Assembly (NCBI GenBank): GCA_965227645.1 | Contig: OZ245773.1 | Location: 310,001 to 374,000 of the forward strand | Direction: 5' to 3' | Length of the DNA stretch: 64,000 nucleotides | DNA from: Flavimaribacter sp024343425 | GTDB lineage: Bacteria; Pseudomonadota; Alphaproteobacteria; Rhizobiales; Rhizobiaceae | In this document: positions 44,711-53,828 of the stretch, piece after piece | Layout of the letters: every line of letters begins with the position of its first letter | Position numbering within the stretch: position 1 is the first letter of the stretch | Notes under the pieces: generated by a model | What the model saw: only the letters and a program-made list of their open reading frames with translations | What the model was told of the DNA's origin: nothing | Databases searched by the model: none | Position numbers and translations under genes: made by a program

Positions 44711-45203
44711 CAAACGTGTATGCGGCGCCATGGCGGCGGCGGCCATGCTGGCGGTTTCCGGTCTTGCAAACGCCGCCGATAGTCCAAGCGGCCTCAAGGT
44801 CACATGGGAAAGTCGTTGGTCGGAGGAAGCCGGCAATGGCGATGTCGTCGACCACCCGCCTTTTGTCGCGGTCAATGATGTCCGCTTTTACCGGTTTTCC
44901 GAGATGCAGTCGGTCACCTATCGCGACACCCTTCGGATCGATCACGGCGATGAGGGCGACGAGCGCCTCTATGTCTTTACTGTCTGGCAGGGCGGCGCCA
45001 GCCAGGGCGAGCAACTCATGCTTCTGAGCGTGCGCGACGACGGAGTCGCCGTGATCGGCCCGCATTTGAGGGAATTTGAGAGACTGACAATCGAAATGGT
45101 GAATGCGGAAAGCGCGCCTTACTTCGCATTTGTCGGCGCAGACGGCGCGATCCTTGGCGCGGTGGACTACGTCCATGGCGAACTTATCGAAACAGACCAA
45201 TAG
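44679..45203 (+). CDS. Exported protein of unknown function
   Basis: 174 residues from ATG at 44679, inside the SH3b gene, suggesting translational coupling. A signal peptide (CGAMAAAAMLAVSGLANA) is followed by a beta-rich domain (DHPPFVAVNDVRFYRFSEMQ, DERLYVFTVWQGGASQGEQL). No catalytic motif. It ends 23 bases before the large exported protein. Confidence 0.65.
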   Translation: MKTGSKSLPASKRVCGAMAAAAMLAVSGLANAADSPSGLKVTWESRWSEEAGNGDVVDHPPFVAVNDVRFYRFSEMQSVTYRDTLRIDHGDEGDERLYVFTVWQGGASQGEQLMLLSVRDDGVAVIGPHLREFERLTIEMVNAESAPYFAFVGADGAILGAVDYVHGELIETDQ

Positions 45204-45226
45204 GCTGTGGTTTTGGGGGGCAGGCA

Positions 45227-47692
45227 ATGAAGCTTATCGAGGTTTTGGCGATTCTGATTGTCGGCGTGTGCCTTGCGACGGGCGGCGCCCGAAGTCAGAC
45301 GGTGCAAATTATGGATCAACGCATCGCAACTCTCGAAAACCTGATGCCTGATGTCGCGGCCATGGCGCGAACCTGTCAGGAAGACGAGTGCGAGCCGCCG
45401 GTGTGTGGCGGAAGACTGGATACGTTTCGCGATCTGTCGAACATCATAACTGTTCTTGATCGATATCTGTTGCTTCTCAACGCCGAAGACGCCCTGCTGA
45501 CGCAAAGCACGGACGACGCCATCGCCAACAACGATCTGAGCGCTGCAGCGCTTGAGGGCGCGCGTGTTGCTGCAAGCATGACCCACGTGACCGATCAAAT
45601 GCTGGGAGCGGTTGTCGAGTTGAATGGCATCGCCGGGTTTGTAACGTCGCCCTCGTCGGATCCGGAAGCGATCTGGGAAGCGGCCAAGGACGTCAATTCG
45701 ATTATCAATCGGCTCTATGATGGCTGGGCGGAAACGGGCAACCAGATCGAGTCCGTTCGCTACAATCCCGAACTGGCCTCGGGCCAGGGAACGGGGATCA
45801 ACCTGAAAAGCCTGGAAGACGCCTATATCGATATCTGGGCGGTCGGACCGAAGGCCGCGGCGGAACTCATTCCGGCGGGCTTGCGGGACTACGGCTCCGA
45901 TGGTGATCCGGTCCAGTTCGTCAAGGACAACACCAGCAATGCAGTGGAGGTTTGGGCGACTGCGAAGGGGCTGCTGAAAGAGGTCGCGAAGCTCGAAGAG
46001 GCCAGAAAGATGGGGTCATTGATGCAGGAGGCGGGTCAGGGCTACGTCGATCGTGCGCTGCCAGGCCTCAAGGGCTCCATGAAGAAACGGGTCGACGCGG
46101 CAATCAAGGAGCAACAGGCGCTGGTGGGAGAGCAGAAGAGGGCGACCGCCAACGCCGTTGCTTTTGGTCTTACCCAAGTCGCTGCGCGCCTGGTGCAAAA
46201 CTACTACTCCAGGGAAAAGTTGAAGGCCTTCCGAAACCGCGTCAGCGAATTGCGTGCGATGAACAAAAAGGCCGGCGACAAGTATCTCGACCATATAGTC
46301 GAGCGCGATGGGGTGCGAGACAGAAGCCGGCGCGTGGCGCGGTTGCTGGGGAAAGTACGCTCGCTTGCTGATTCTCTCGGTGATTGTGCGTTCAGAAGCT
46401 GCGGCGGCGATTACGCCAGTCTGCCGATGGTCAGGCTGTCGGCCGTCGAAAAACGCAATGGCAATGTCATTTACGGTCAGGGACAAAAGGATCTTGAACC
46501 GATCCTGTCGGCCTTGGTCGCGTCCTTGTCGTCCAATATTGCAAATGACGGCGGCGCCGAGCCTGAATTTCCGGATGGAACGAACCTGACGGGGCCAAGT
46601 TTCATGGGCGTCGGCGAGGGGGCGGCCTGCGCTGAATGTCAGACATACCATGTTGAAGCGACCGGGATTTCGCGGCGCATCGAAATGATAAAGTGGCGCC
46701 TGGAGACGATGGAAGGCGAGGAGGATATTGCCGAACTCAGGTACCAGAGAAACATCTCCCTGCGCGACGCCGAAGCATGGCAGGCCGAATACAACAGGCG
46801 CACGGATGGCAGTCTCAAGCGTCGCCTGCTCAATCTGACAGAGGATGAAATGCTCGGGCTGTCCGAACTGGGTTCGCAGATCCGCCGCGCGACCAGCAGG
46901 ATGAAGGCGGTTGGTCAGCGTATCAGGGCGTTGGAAGCGAGCGAAAAGGAGGCGGCCTCGCTTCGGCGGAAGCTCGCTTCTCTGGAGACGCAGGAACGAG
47001 CCGCGCTTGATCGGCTTCGCCTTTGCAACCGGAATTTATGCAACGGCGCCATGAGCAGGAAGGATCTCTTGCAATCGTCTCCTGCTTTTGCCGCGGAGGC
47101 CGAAAAGGACGCGGCGTGCCGCAAGCCCGATGAGATGGTTGAAAACACGACATTTATGCCTCAGTCGTTCTGCAAACCCGGTTTCCACATCCTGCTTTCT
47201 GCCGGGGTGGGCGCGCGGGTCGAACCCATCTTCACACAGTGTTCGGGCGTGACTTCGGACAATAAGGTCGTGTCATTCATCTGCGAAAAGGGTGATCTCT
47301 TCACAGTTGTCGAGAATGGCAGGGACGCCACGGAAGCCATGACCTTCGAACAGGCGAAGGCTTATGCGCGGGAGCGCAATCGCTATGTCTTAGTCGAGGA
47401 TGATGGCCGCGTTTATGAGATGCTGGAGGAAGAGGCGCAGGCGCGTCTGAACGAGGAATATGAGAGGCTGGACGCCTGTAGTCAGGCGAACAATCCGCTT
47501 CTCGAAATTCTCGACAATAGCGCCGTTGGCGTCCCTGTCATTCCGGGCGTGGAAACGATCGACCAACAGGCGAGGCAGCTTCTGAACACGCCGGAGATAC
47601 CCGATCCTTTTGCTGATAGTGGCGACGGGCCGAAATTCCTTGGCGTCGGCGAGGGGGATGGTTTCGCAGCGCCGCTTGTGATTGGCCACTGA
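45227..47692 (+). CDS. Large exported coiled-coil protein of unknown function
   Basis: 821 residues with a signal peptide (LIEVLAILIVGVCLATGGAR) and GGGGGGCAGGC upstream. Cysteines occur in pairs (CQEDECEPPVCGG, CAECQ, CNRNLCNG). Long helical stretches (residues about 240-370 and 480-620) are likely coiled coil. Two similar segments, GPSFMGVGEGAAC (about 455) and GPKFLGVGEGDGF (about 801), each carry GVGEG and may mark a repeated interaction unit. No known family. It is last in the vWA-SH3b series and may be a partner of the vWA protein. Confidence 0.65.
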   Translation: MKLIEVLAILIVGVCLATGGARSQTVQIMDQRIATLENLMPDVAAMARTCQEDECEPPVCGGRLDTFRDLSNIITVLDRYLLLLNAEDALLTQSTDDAIANNDLSAAALEGARVAASMTHVTDQMLGAVVELNGIAGFVTSPSSDPEAIWEAAKDVNSIINRLYDGWAETGNQIESVRYNPELASGQGTGINLKSLEDAYIDIWAVGPKAAAELIPAGLRDYGSDGDPVQFVKDNTSNAVEVWATAKGLLKEVAKLEEARKMGSLMQEAGQGYVDRALPGLKGSMKKRVDAAIKEQQALVGEQKRATANAVAFGLTQVAARLVQNYYSREKLKAFRNRVSELRAMNKKAGDKYLDHIVERDGVRDRSRRVARLLGKVRSLADSLGDCAFRSCGGDYASLPMVRLSAVEKRNGNVIYGQGQKDLEPILSALVASLSSNIANDGGAEPEFPDGTNLTGPSFMGVGEGAACAECQTYHVEATGISRRIEMIKWRLETMEGEEDIAELRYQRNISLRDAEAWQAEYNRRTDGSLKRRLLNLTEDEMLGLSELGSQIRRATSRMKAVGQRIRALEASEKEAASLRRKLASLETQERAALDRLRLCNRNLCNGAMSRKDLLQSSPAFAAEAEKDAACRKPDEMVENTTFMPQSFCKPGFHILLSAGVGARVEPIFTQCSGVTSDNKVVSFICEKGDLFTVVENGRDATEAMTFEQAKAYARERNRYVLVEDDGRVYEMLEEEAQARLNEEYERLDACSQANNPLLEILDNSAVGVPVIPGVETIDQQARQLLNTPEIPDPFADSGDGPKFLGVGEGDGFAAPLVIGH

Positions 47693-47845
47693 CAGGCGAT
47701 CATGGCGTCGGGTGTGTTTAGCGATGCATGCTTCGACGGATCAGCACAAAACATGAACAAAGCGAATGCAATTGCAGCGGTTCTGTGCTAAAAGAGGCGC
47801 GGTGCAATTGATGCGCCATTTGCCTTCAGACATGCGAAAGCGCAG

Positions 47846-47964
47846 ATTCCCGAAACAAAGCCAAACCGCGTAAATTGAGGATTCCCGAAACAAACCCAGA
47901 GCCTCGGAAAGCGAATTCCCGAAACAAAGCCACATCGTTGAAGCCCGATTCCCGAAACAAAGCC
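47846..47964. repeat. Four direct repeats of a 17-mer, about 34 bases apart
   Basis: ATTCCCGAAACAAAGCC starts at 47846, 47915 and 47948; the copy at 47881 differs by one base. Periods are 35, 34 and 33. The units are asymmetric and the spacers unrelated. This resembles iterons or an array of protein-binding sites. Confidence 0.75.
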
Positions 47965-48102
47965 AAACTTATAAAAACATCTATAAAACAATAGCATATA
48001 TAAAATTTTATTTTCGTGGAGTTTGGATGTCCTCCGCCTGTTCGAGTTTCTTTCGACAATTGGCGCATGTGGATCAGCGTGTCGGCTTGCATCGATCTTC
48101 CA

Positions 48103-48125
48103 TATGTGAATATATTATTCACATA
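48103..48125. promoter_or_regulatory. Palindromic operator candidate upstream of the CoA-transferase gene
   Basis: Arms TATGTGAATA and TATTCACATA separated by TAT. GTGAATA recurs at the IclR/ABC promoter. Confidence 0.6.
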
Positions 48126-48240
48126 AGAATTTGGGAGGAATTATGAGACTGCCCCTCACGCACATTCCGTGCGACACGCGCACGCATACGCCAGACGATC
48201 TCTCTCATGCGACCAGGCTTCCGTTCGCATCGGTTTCAGC

Positions 48241-49401
48241 ATGACTGGCGCTTCAGATCTGCCGCTTGCCGGGCTCGTCGTGCTCGACATGAGCCAGTTT
48301 CTTTCCGGCCCCTATGCGGCCTTGCGCCTGCAGGATCTCGGCGCGCGCGTGATCAAGATCGAGCGTCCTGGCGCCGGCGATCTCTCCCGCAGTCTCTATC
48401 TCAGCGATACGGAAATCGGCGGCGATTCGACTATCTTCCACGCCATTAACCGCGGCAAGGAAAGCCTGGCGATCGATCTTAAAAGCGGGGAAGATGTCGA
48501 AAAACTGCGGCGTCTGATCGCAAAGGCCGACGTGCTGGTTCAGAACTTCCGTCCCGGCGTCATAGAACGTCTCGGGCTGGGCTACGACGCCGTCAAACAG
48601 ATCAATCCGAAGATCGTTTACGGCTCGATCAGCGGATATGGCGAGGAAGGCCCGTGGGTGAAGCGGCCCGGCCAGGATCTGCTCGCGCAGGCGCGGTCGG
48701 GCGTCATGTGGCTGAGCGGCGACGACGGCGACGGACCGGTGCCGATGGGACTTGCCGTCGGCGACATGTTCGCCGGCGCGGCCTTGGCGCAAGGACTGCT
48801 GGCAGGCCTCGTCAAACGCGGCCTGACCGGCGAGGGAAGTCACGTGCAGACCAGCCTTCTGGAAGCCCTCGTCGACTTTCAGTTCGAGGTGCTGACGACG
48901 TATCTGAACGACGGCAGGCGGATGCCGAAACGCTCCGGTTTCCGAAGCGCTCACGCCTATCTGTCGGCGCCCTACGGCGTCTACGAGGCCAGGGACGGCT
49001 ATCTCGCGATCGCCATGACGCCGATATCCAGGCTTCGCGACCTGATGGACGTCGCCGCGCTGTCGCCCTATGCCGACGATCCGGGCAGTTGGTTCACAAG
49101 CCGCGACGAAATCAAAAGGATCATCGCGGCGGCGATCGCCGAAAAGTCGATCGCGGAATGGCAGGCCTTGTTCGAGCCGGCGGACATCTGGTGTTCTCCG
49201 GTGCTCGACTGGGATCAGTTGATGGACAGCGAAGGCTTCTCCGTGCTCGACATGCTGCAGCGGGTCGAGCGGGATGACGATGTCTCCATCCTGACGACGA
49301 GTTCGCCGATCCGCGTCAACGGCGTGCGCCCGAAACTGGCGCGAGCCGCCCCCGCCGTTGGCGAACATACGGCGGCCATCTGCGAGGAGTTCGGCCTGTG
49401 A
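48241..49401 (+). CDS. Class III CoA-transferase (CaiB/BaiF family)
   Basis: 386 residues from ATG at 48241. LAGLVVLDMSQFLSGPYAAL, RVIKIERPGAGD and FHAINRGKESLAIDLKSGED are the family's N-terminal signatures. The catalytic Asp is expected in GLAVGDMFAGAAL. Members move CoA between organic acids. Its last bases overlap the GTG start of the next gene (GTGA), so the two are coupled. The pairing with a MaoC gene in the downstream operon suggests a CoA-thioester step in this locus. Confidence 0.88.
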   Translation: MTGASDLPLAGLVVLDMSQFLSGPYAALRLQDLGARVIKIERPGAGDLSRSLYLSDTEIGGDSTIFHAINRGKESLAIDLKSGEDVEKLRRLIAKADVLVQNFRPGVIERLGLGYDAVKQINPKIVYGSISGYGEEGPWVKRPGQDLLAQARSGVMWLSGDDGDGPVPMGLAVGDMFAGAALAQGLLAGLVKRGLTGEGSHVQTSLLEALVDFQFEVLTTYLNDGRRMPKRSGFRSAHAYLSAPYGVYEARDGYLAIAMTPISRLRDLMDVAALSPYADDPGSWFTSRDEIKRIIAAAIAEKSIAEWQALFEPADIWCSPVLDWDQLMDSEGFSVLDMLQRVERDDDVSILTTSSPIRVNGVRPKLARAAPAVGEHTAAICEEFGL

Positions 49402-50528
49402 CGACGCAGCTTAAAGGCATGACCTGGAGCCACCCGCGCGGGTATGACCCGATGGTCGCCTGCTCCAGGCTCTGGAAGGAACGGACCGGCGTCGAGATCG
49501 ACTGGGACAAGCGCTCGCTGCAGGATTTCGAATCCTTTCCGGTCGAGGAGCTGGCCCGAACATACGATCTGATCGTTATCGATCATCCCCATGTCGGCCA
49601 GATCACGGCGCAGTCCTGTCTCACGCCTCTCGATATTGCAGGCAGGGAGAAGGAGAGAGGCGCTCTTGCAGACGGATCAGTCGGCGGCTCCTATCCCAGC
49701 TATACGTGGCAGGGGCGTCAATGGGCCTTTCCGATAGACGCCGCAGCGCAGGTCATGGCCTGGCGACCGGACCTGATCGCCGAAGCGCCGCGAAGCTTCG
49801 ACGAGGTGATCGCGCTCGCAGGCCAGGGCCGGGTTCTGATCCCCATGCGGCCGCCGCATTGCCTGATGACTTTCTATACGCTCGCCGCCAATCTCGGCAC
49901 GCCCTGCGCGACGCAGGGACCGGGCGCACTGATCGACAGGGACGCCGGCGAGGCGGTCTATAACCTGATCGCCAAGCTTATGCGTCACGTTCCTGTCGCC
50001 TGCTACGAGATGGATCCGATTGCAGTGTCGGAATCAATGAGCGCCGGCGACGAGATCGCCTGCGCGCCCCTGATCTACGGCTATGTCAATTACGGGATCG
50101 ACGGCTTTCGCGAAAGGCGTCTGGCGTTCGCGGACATACCGTCGGCAGGAGACAGCGGGCCGGTCGGTTCGGCGCTTGGCGGCACAGGCATCGCCGTTTC
50201 CGCCTTCTCCGATCACGTCAGTGAGGCCGTGGACTTCGCCTACTGGATCGCCAGTGATGAAATACAGCGCGGGCCGTTTGCGGGCGCCGGCGGTCAGCCC
50301 GGGCACGCCGCCGGCTGGGAGGACGATGCGGTCAACGCTGCGACAAATGATTTCTACAGGAATACGAGGCAAACACTGGAGAGCGCCTGGGTCCGCCCGC
50401 GCCACAGCGGCTACATGCCGTTTCAGCAGGAGGCCTCCGACCGTCTGAATGCGGGCCTGATGTCCGGCGAGCCAGCGCGGCCGGTGGTCTGCGATATCAA
50501 CATTCTCTTTGAAAGGAGTTTTGGCTGA
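49398..50528 (+). CDS. Solute-binding-protein-like protein without a signal peptide
   Basis: 376 residues from a GTG overlapping the CoA-transferase stop. The fold pattern is of family 1 extracellular solute-binding proteins (TYDLIVIDHPHVGQI, WAFPIDAAAQVMAWRPDLI, FDEVIALAGQGRVLIP, VDFAYWIASDEIQRG). The N-terminus (TTQLKGMTWSHPRGYDPM) is not a signal peptide, so it is probably cytoplasmic. It may sense or hold a substrate for the CoA-transferase. A different start would not add a signal sequence. Confidence 0.75.
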   Translation: MTTQLKGMTWSHPRGYDPMVACSRLWKERTGVEIDWDKRSLQDFESFPVEELARTYDLIVIDHPHVGQITAQSCLTPLDIAGREKERGALADGSVGGSYPSYTWQGRQWAFPIDAAAQVMAWRPDLIAEAPRSFDEVIALAGQGRVLIPMRPPHCLMTFYTLAANLGTPCATQGPGALIDRDAGEAVYNLIAKLMRHVPVACYEMDPIAVSESMSAGDEIACAPLIYGYVNYGIDGFRERRLAFADIPSAGDSGPVGSALGGTGIAVSAFSDHVSEAVDFAYWIASDEIQRGPFAGAGGQPGHAAGWEDDAVNAATNDFYRNTRQTLESAWVRPRHSGYMPFQQEASDRLNAGLMSGEPARPVVCDINILFERSFG

Positions 50529-50543
50529 GCGGTCGCCGCCGGA

Positions 50544-51380
50544 CTACAGGTTCCAGATCCGTCTTGCGTTGGCGTTGAGGAGTTTGGCCTTTTCATCCTC
50601 GCTTGCGCCTTCGAGCAATGCATGCGTTGCGGCGACCCAGGCCAGCATACCCCCGCCCAGTGTGCAGACCGGCCAGTCGCTGCCCCAAACCACGCGGTCC
50701 CAGCCGAAGCTTGCAATCGTGTGCTCGACCCAGGGACGCAGCGTTTCCGCGATCCAGGTTTCCGGGTCGGCATAGGCGACGACGCCGGAGATCTTCGCCG
50801 TGACGTTCGGTCGTTGCGCAATCTCCGTGATCCGGTCTCGCCAGGGCTGGCGGGCGTTTCCCGCTATGTCGGGCACGCCGCAGTGATCGAGGATGAAGTT
50901 GACGTCAGGCGCCAGGTCGACCAGCGCGATCGCCTTGTCCAGTTGGCGGGGCAGGACACACAGATCGAAGGTCAACCGGCTGTCGCCGAGACGTTTGATA
51001 TTCTGGCGAAACAGAGGCTGTTCGGACAGGTCGTCCGGCATGACATGGAGAACGCGACGAAAGCCCTTGACGAACGGATCGGAGAGGCAAGATTCCAGTT
51101 GCTCGGAGAAGTGTTCCTCCTCCGGACGGCAGGACACGATTGCGCCGGCGATCAGGCTGTTTTCGCGCTGCGACAGCGTTTTGACGTAGGCCGTTTCGTC
51201 GTCGATGCGGGAGGCTGCGACGTCCACTTCCATGTGCAGAGTCGTGGATATGCCGGCGCGGCGGGCTTCATGCTCGTAATTCTCGTAGAACCAGTCCCGG
51301 TTCAGCGGTTCAACGTCGCTCAGCCAGGGATAGTCCAGAGCTTCGCGGTCGATGACATGAAGATGCGTGTCGACGATCAT
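50544..51380 (-). CDS. Amidohydrolase-family lactonase (L-fuconolactonase-like)
   Basis: 278 residues. The TIM-barrel amidohydrolase motif MIVDTHLHVIDREALDYPWL is N-terminal; NFILDHCGVPDI, RVVWGSDWPVC and LNANARRIW are the C-terminal family signatures. In sugar-acid pathways this family opens fuconolactone or rhamnonolactone. It is 63 bases behind the IclR gene on the same strand and lies next to the ABC/dehydratase operon, which supports that role. Confidence 0.85.
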   Translation of the reverse strand: MIVDTHLHVIDREALDYPWLSDVEPLNRDWFYENYEHEARRAGISTTLHMEVDVAASRIDDETAYVKTLSQRENSLIAGAIVSCRPEEEHFSEQLESCLSDPFVKGFRRVLHVMPDDLSEQPLFRQNIKRLGDSRLTFDLCVLPRQLDKAIALVDLAPDVNFILDHCGVPDIAGNARQPWRDRITEIAQRPNVTAKISGVVAYADPETWIAETLRPWVEHTIASFGWDRVVWGSDWPVCTLGGGMLAWVAATHALLEGASEDEKAKLLNANARRIWNL

Positions 51381-51443
51381 TCAGTTTCCTCCCTGTCCTG
51401 CAATGCAATCTTTCACAGGAGAATAAGTTGTTCAAATAAGAAA

Positions 51444-52226
51444 TTATTTTGCGTTCAACGCTTCGGAGCCGGCCAGGGCGGAAAGCTGTCTGGAGGTTTC
51501 GGCGATCAATTCCTGTGTTTCCGTCATGTCGGGCGCCTGGGGCACGTTGACGAGCGCGATATAGGGGATCGTCAGCGCGGCGATCGCTTTTCCATCCGGG
51601 CCGAGCACAGGCGCCGAAAGATTGTAGACGCCGGCTGTCTGGGCGCTCGGCATCATTTCGTAACCCCGCTCGCGGATCTGGTCGAGACGGTCAAAGAATT
51701 CCTTTGCGACGGTCGGATGTTCCTTGCTGCTGGAATATTCGTTGATCATCAGCAATCGTTCTTCCTGGGACCTGAAGGCCAGAAGCACGTGACCGGAACC
51801 GGTGTCGAAGAGACCGATATGCGAGCCGACACGAATCGAAATACCCCAGTAACCGGGCGCTTCCTGCTGCGCGACCACGACGACGGAGCCGCGATCGAAC
51901 ACGGCCAACTGGTTTGCCTGCCGCGTCTGTTCGGCAAGTTCGCGCATGAATGGCGTCGCATAGGAGACCAGCCGGCGCACGGGCGCATGGGATTGGGCAA
52001 GTCCGAACAGCTTGAGGGTGAGCGAATAACGGTCGCCGTCGATCCGCGTCACGTATCCGCGTCTGACCAGACGGTCCAGCATCCGGTAGAACTCGTTCGG
52101 GCTCCTGCCGAGATGTTTGGCGATTTCTGCCTGCGTCAGTCCGCCGTCGATCTGCGCCAGGAGTTCGAGTATGTCGAGCCCCTTGTCGAGCGCGGGCGCG
52201 CGGTAGCGATCTTCCTCCTGACTCAT
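51444..52226 (-). CDS. IclR-family regulator
   Basis: 260 residues. The winged helix (about 12-75: ALDKGLDILELLAQIDGG, LTQAEIAKHLGRSPNEFYR, VRRGYVTRIDGDRYSL) is typical, with an IclR effector domain (GSGHVLLAF, RERGYEMMPSAQTAGVYN, AIAALTIPYIAL). It probably controls the divergent ABC/catabolic operon and its own transcript with the lactonase. The intergenic region holds two copies of ATTCATATAC in opposite orientation. Confidence 0.9.
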   Translation of the reverse strand: MSQEEDRYRAPALDKGLDILELLAQIDGGLTQAEIAKHLGRSPNEFYRMLDRLVRRGYVTRIDGDRYSLTLKLFGLAQSHAPVRRLVSYATPFMRELAEQTRQANQLAVFDRGSVVVVAQQEAPGYWGISIRVGSHIGLFDTGSGHVLLAFRSQEERLLMINEYSSSKEHPTVAKEFFDRLDQIRERGYEMMPSAQTAGVYNLSAPVLGPDGKAIAALTIPYIALVNVPQAPDMTETQELIAETSRQLSALAGSEALNAK

Positions 52227-52242
52227 CTCTTCCTCCGTGAAA

Positions 52243-52327
52243 GTGAATATTCATATACGCATATATGCGCGCGTTAACAACAAAGGAATCGCTTGACCGC
52301 CAGTAAAGAAGATGTTTGTATATGAAT
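52243..52327. promoter_or_regulatory. Candidate IclR operator pair in the divergent promoter
   Basis: ATTCATATAC at 52249-52258 and its reverse complement at 52318-52327. The first is preceded by GTGA, giving GTGAATATTCATATAC, similar to the palindrome arm at 48103. Confidence 0.5.
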
Positions 52328-52394
52328 GAACCACTCATCAGTGAGGGTTTGGGGCGCATTGCCCGCCAATCATTAACGTCTCGGGAGGAGGCTC

Positions 52395-53711
52395 ATGAAC
52401 AAGCTATTGGCCGGCGTATCCGCCGGCGTCCTCGCACTGGTTGCCGGCGAGGCTGCTGTTGCGCAGGACATGCCGGGAAAATTCGACGGCGTCACCATCG
52501 ACGCCAAGCTGATCGGCGGTCAGCAATACGAAAATCTCTACTCGAGAATTGCCGAGTGGGAAAAAGCGACCGGCGCGAAGGTTAACGTCATTTCGAAGAA
52601 GAATCACTTCGATCTCGATAAGGAAATCAAATCCGATATCGCTGTCGGCGCGCTGAACTGGTGTGTCGGATCGAACCATTCATCGTTCGCTCCACAGTAT
52701 CCAGGCATCTACACCGATCTCTCGCAGCTTTTGCCGCAGGAAGAAATCGACGCCTTCGTCGACGCCAATATCGACGCCTCGACGCTCGACGGCAAGCTGG
52801 TGATGCTGCCAAGGGCGCAGTTCGACGTTTCGGCAATGTATTACCAGAAGAGCCTTTTCGCCGACGAAGACAACAAGGCGAAGTTCAAGGAAAAATACGG
52901 CTACGATCTTGCCCCGCCGGAAACCTGGGAACAGGTAACCGACCAGGCCGAGTTCTTCGCCAATCCGCCGGATTTCTACGGCACGCAGTACGCAGGCAAG
53001 GAAGAGGCGATCAATGGCCGCTTCTATGAGATGCTGCTTGCCGAAGGCGGTGAATATCTCGACGCGGACGGTCGCCCGGCGATCAATTCCGAAGCCGGCG
53101 TCCGTGCGCTGAACTGGTTCGTCGAGCTGTACACCAACAAGGCTGTTCCGGCCGGCACGACCAACTATCTGTGGGACGATCTCGGACAGGGATTTGCTTC
53201 TGGCACCGTAGCGCTCAATCTGGACTGGCCGGGCTGGGCAGGTTTCTTCAACGACCCGGGCGCCTCCAAAGTCGCAGGCAATGTCGGCGTGGTAGCGCCG
53301 CCCAAGGGCTCCTCCGGCGCCCGCACCGGATGGTCCGGTCATCATGGCTTCTCGGTAACAGAAAGCTGTCCCGACAAGGAGGCCGCCGCCTCGCTGGTCT
53401 GGTTCCTGACCAACGAAGACAGTCAGAAGCTGGAAGCCGGGGCCGGTCCGCTGCCGACCCGGGACGCCGTCTGGGAATGGGTGATCGCGGAAGCCCAGGG
53501 CGATGATTATCGCACCGAGGTGCTTCAGGCCTTCCAGGAAGCCGCAAAAGGCGCCTATCCTGTGCCCCAGACGCCTGAGTGGATTGCGATATCCAACGCC
53601 GTCTATCCCGAGCTTCAGGCGGCCATTCTCGGCGACAAGACGCCTCAGCAGGCGCTTGACGACGCGAACCAGTCGGCAACCGAAATACTGGAAGACGCCG
53701 GCGAACTATAG
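52395..53711 (+). CDS. ABC sugar transporter solute-binding protein
   Basis: 438 residues with GGGAGGAGG upstream. A signal peptide (LLAGVSAGVLALVAGEAAVAQ) precedes a family 1 solute-binding domain (MYYQKSLFADEDNKAKFKEK, LAPPETWEQVTDQAEFF, SGHHGFSVTESCPDKEAAAS). A hairpin behind the gene separates it from the permeases, which usually gives the binding protein a higher expression level. It is the specificity component of the importer, probably for a deoxysugar or its oxidised form. Confidence 0.92.
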   Translation: MNKLLAGVSAGVLALVAGEAAVAQDMPGKFDGVTIDAKLIGGQQYENLYSRIAEWEKATGAKVNVISKKNHFDLDKEIKSDIAVGALNWCVGSNHSSFAPQYPGIYTDLSQLLPQEEIDAFVDANIDASTLDGKLVMLPRAQFDVSAMYYQKSLFADEDNKAKFKEKYGYDLAPPETWEQVTDQAEFFANPPDFYGTQYAGKEEAINGRFYEMLLAEGGEYLDADGRPAINSEAGVRALNWFVELYTNKAVPAGTTNYLWDDLGQGFASGTVALNLDWPGWAGFFNDPGASKVAGNVGVVAPPKGSSGARTGWSGHHGFSVTESCPDKEAAASLVWFLTNEDSQKLEAGAGPLPTRDAVWEWVIAEAQGDDYRTEVLQAFQEAAKGAYPVPQTPEWIAISNAVYPELQAAILGDKTPQQALDDANQSATEILEDAGEL

Positions 53712-53725
53712 GCCGTCAGAAACTG

Positions 53726-53752
53726 GAGGGCGCGGCGTGTCCGCGCCCTTTC
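53726..53752 (+). terminator. Intra-operon hairpin between solute-binding protein and permease genes
   Basis: GGGCGCGG (53728-53735) pairs with CCGCGCCC (53741-53748) around CGTGT, then TTTCTGT. Probably a partial terminator or mRNA stabiliser. Confidence 0.75.
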
Positions 53753-53828
53753 TGTCCCCGGTTCACCTGTCTGGCGATAACCGGTATTGTTCTCAAAAAA
53801 AAACTGACAAGAAACAGGTGAGGAAACG

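Larger units (their letters stand above)
47693..48240. promoter_or_regulatory. Intergenic region with direct repeats and a palindrome
   Basis: 548 bases without a gene. It contains four 17-base direct repeats (47846-47964) and a 23-base palindrome (48103-48125) upstream of the CoA-transferase gene. Confidence 0.5.

Noticed and set aside
47846..47964. CRISPR array
   Set aside because: The repeats are only 17 bases with 16-18-base spacers, only four copies, and no cas gene is nearby.
50622..52277. Long plus-strand frame of 551 codons
   Set aside because: It is antisense to the lactonase and IclR genes, both clear family members.
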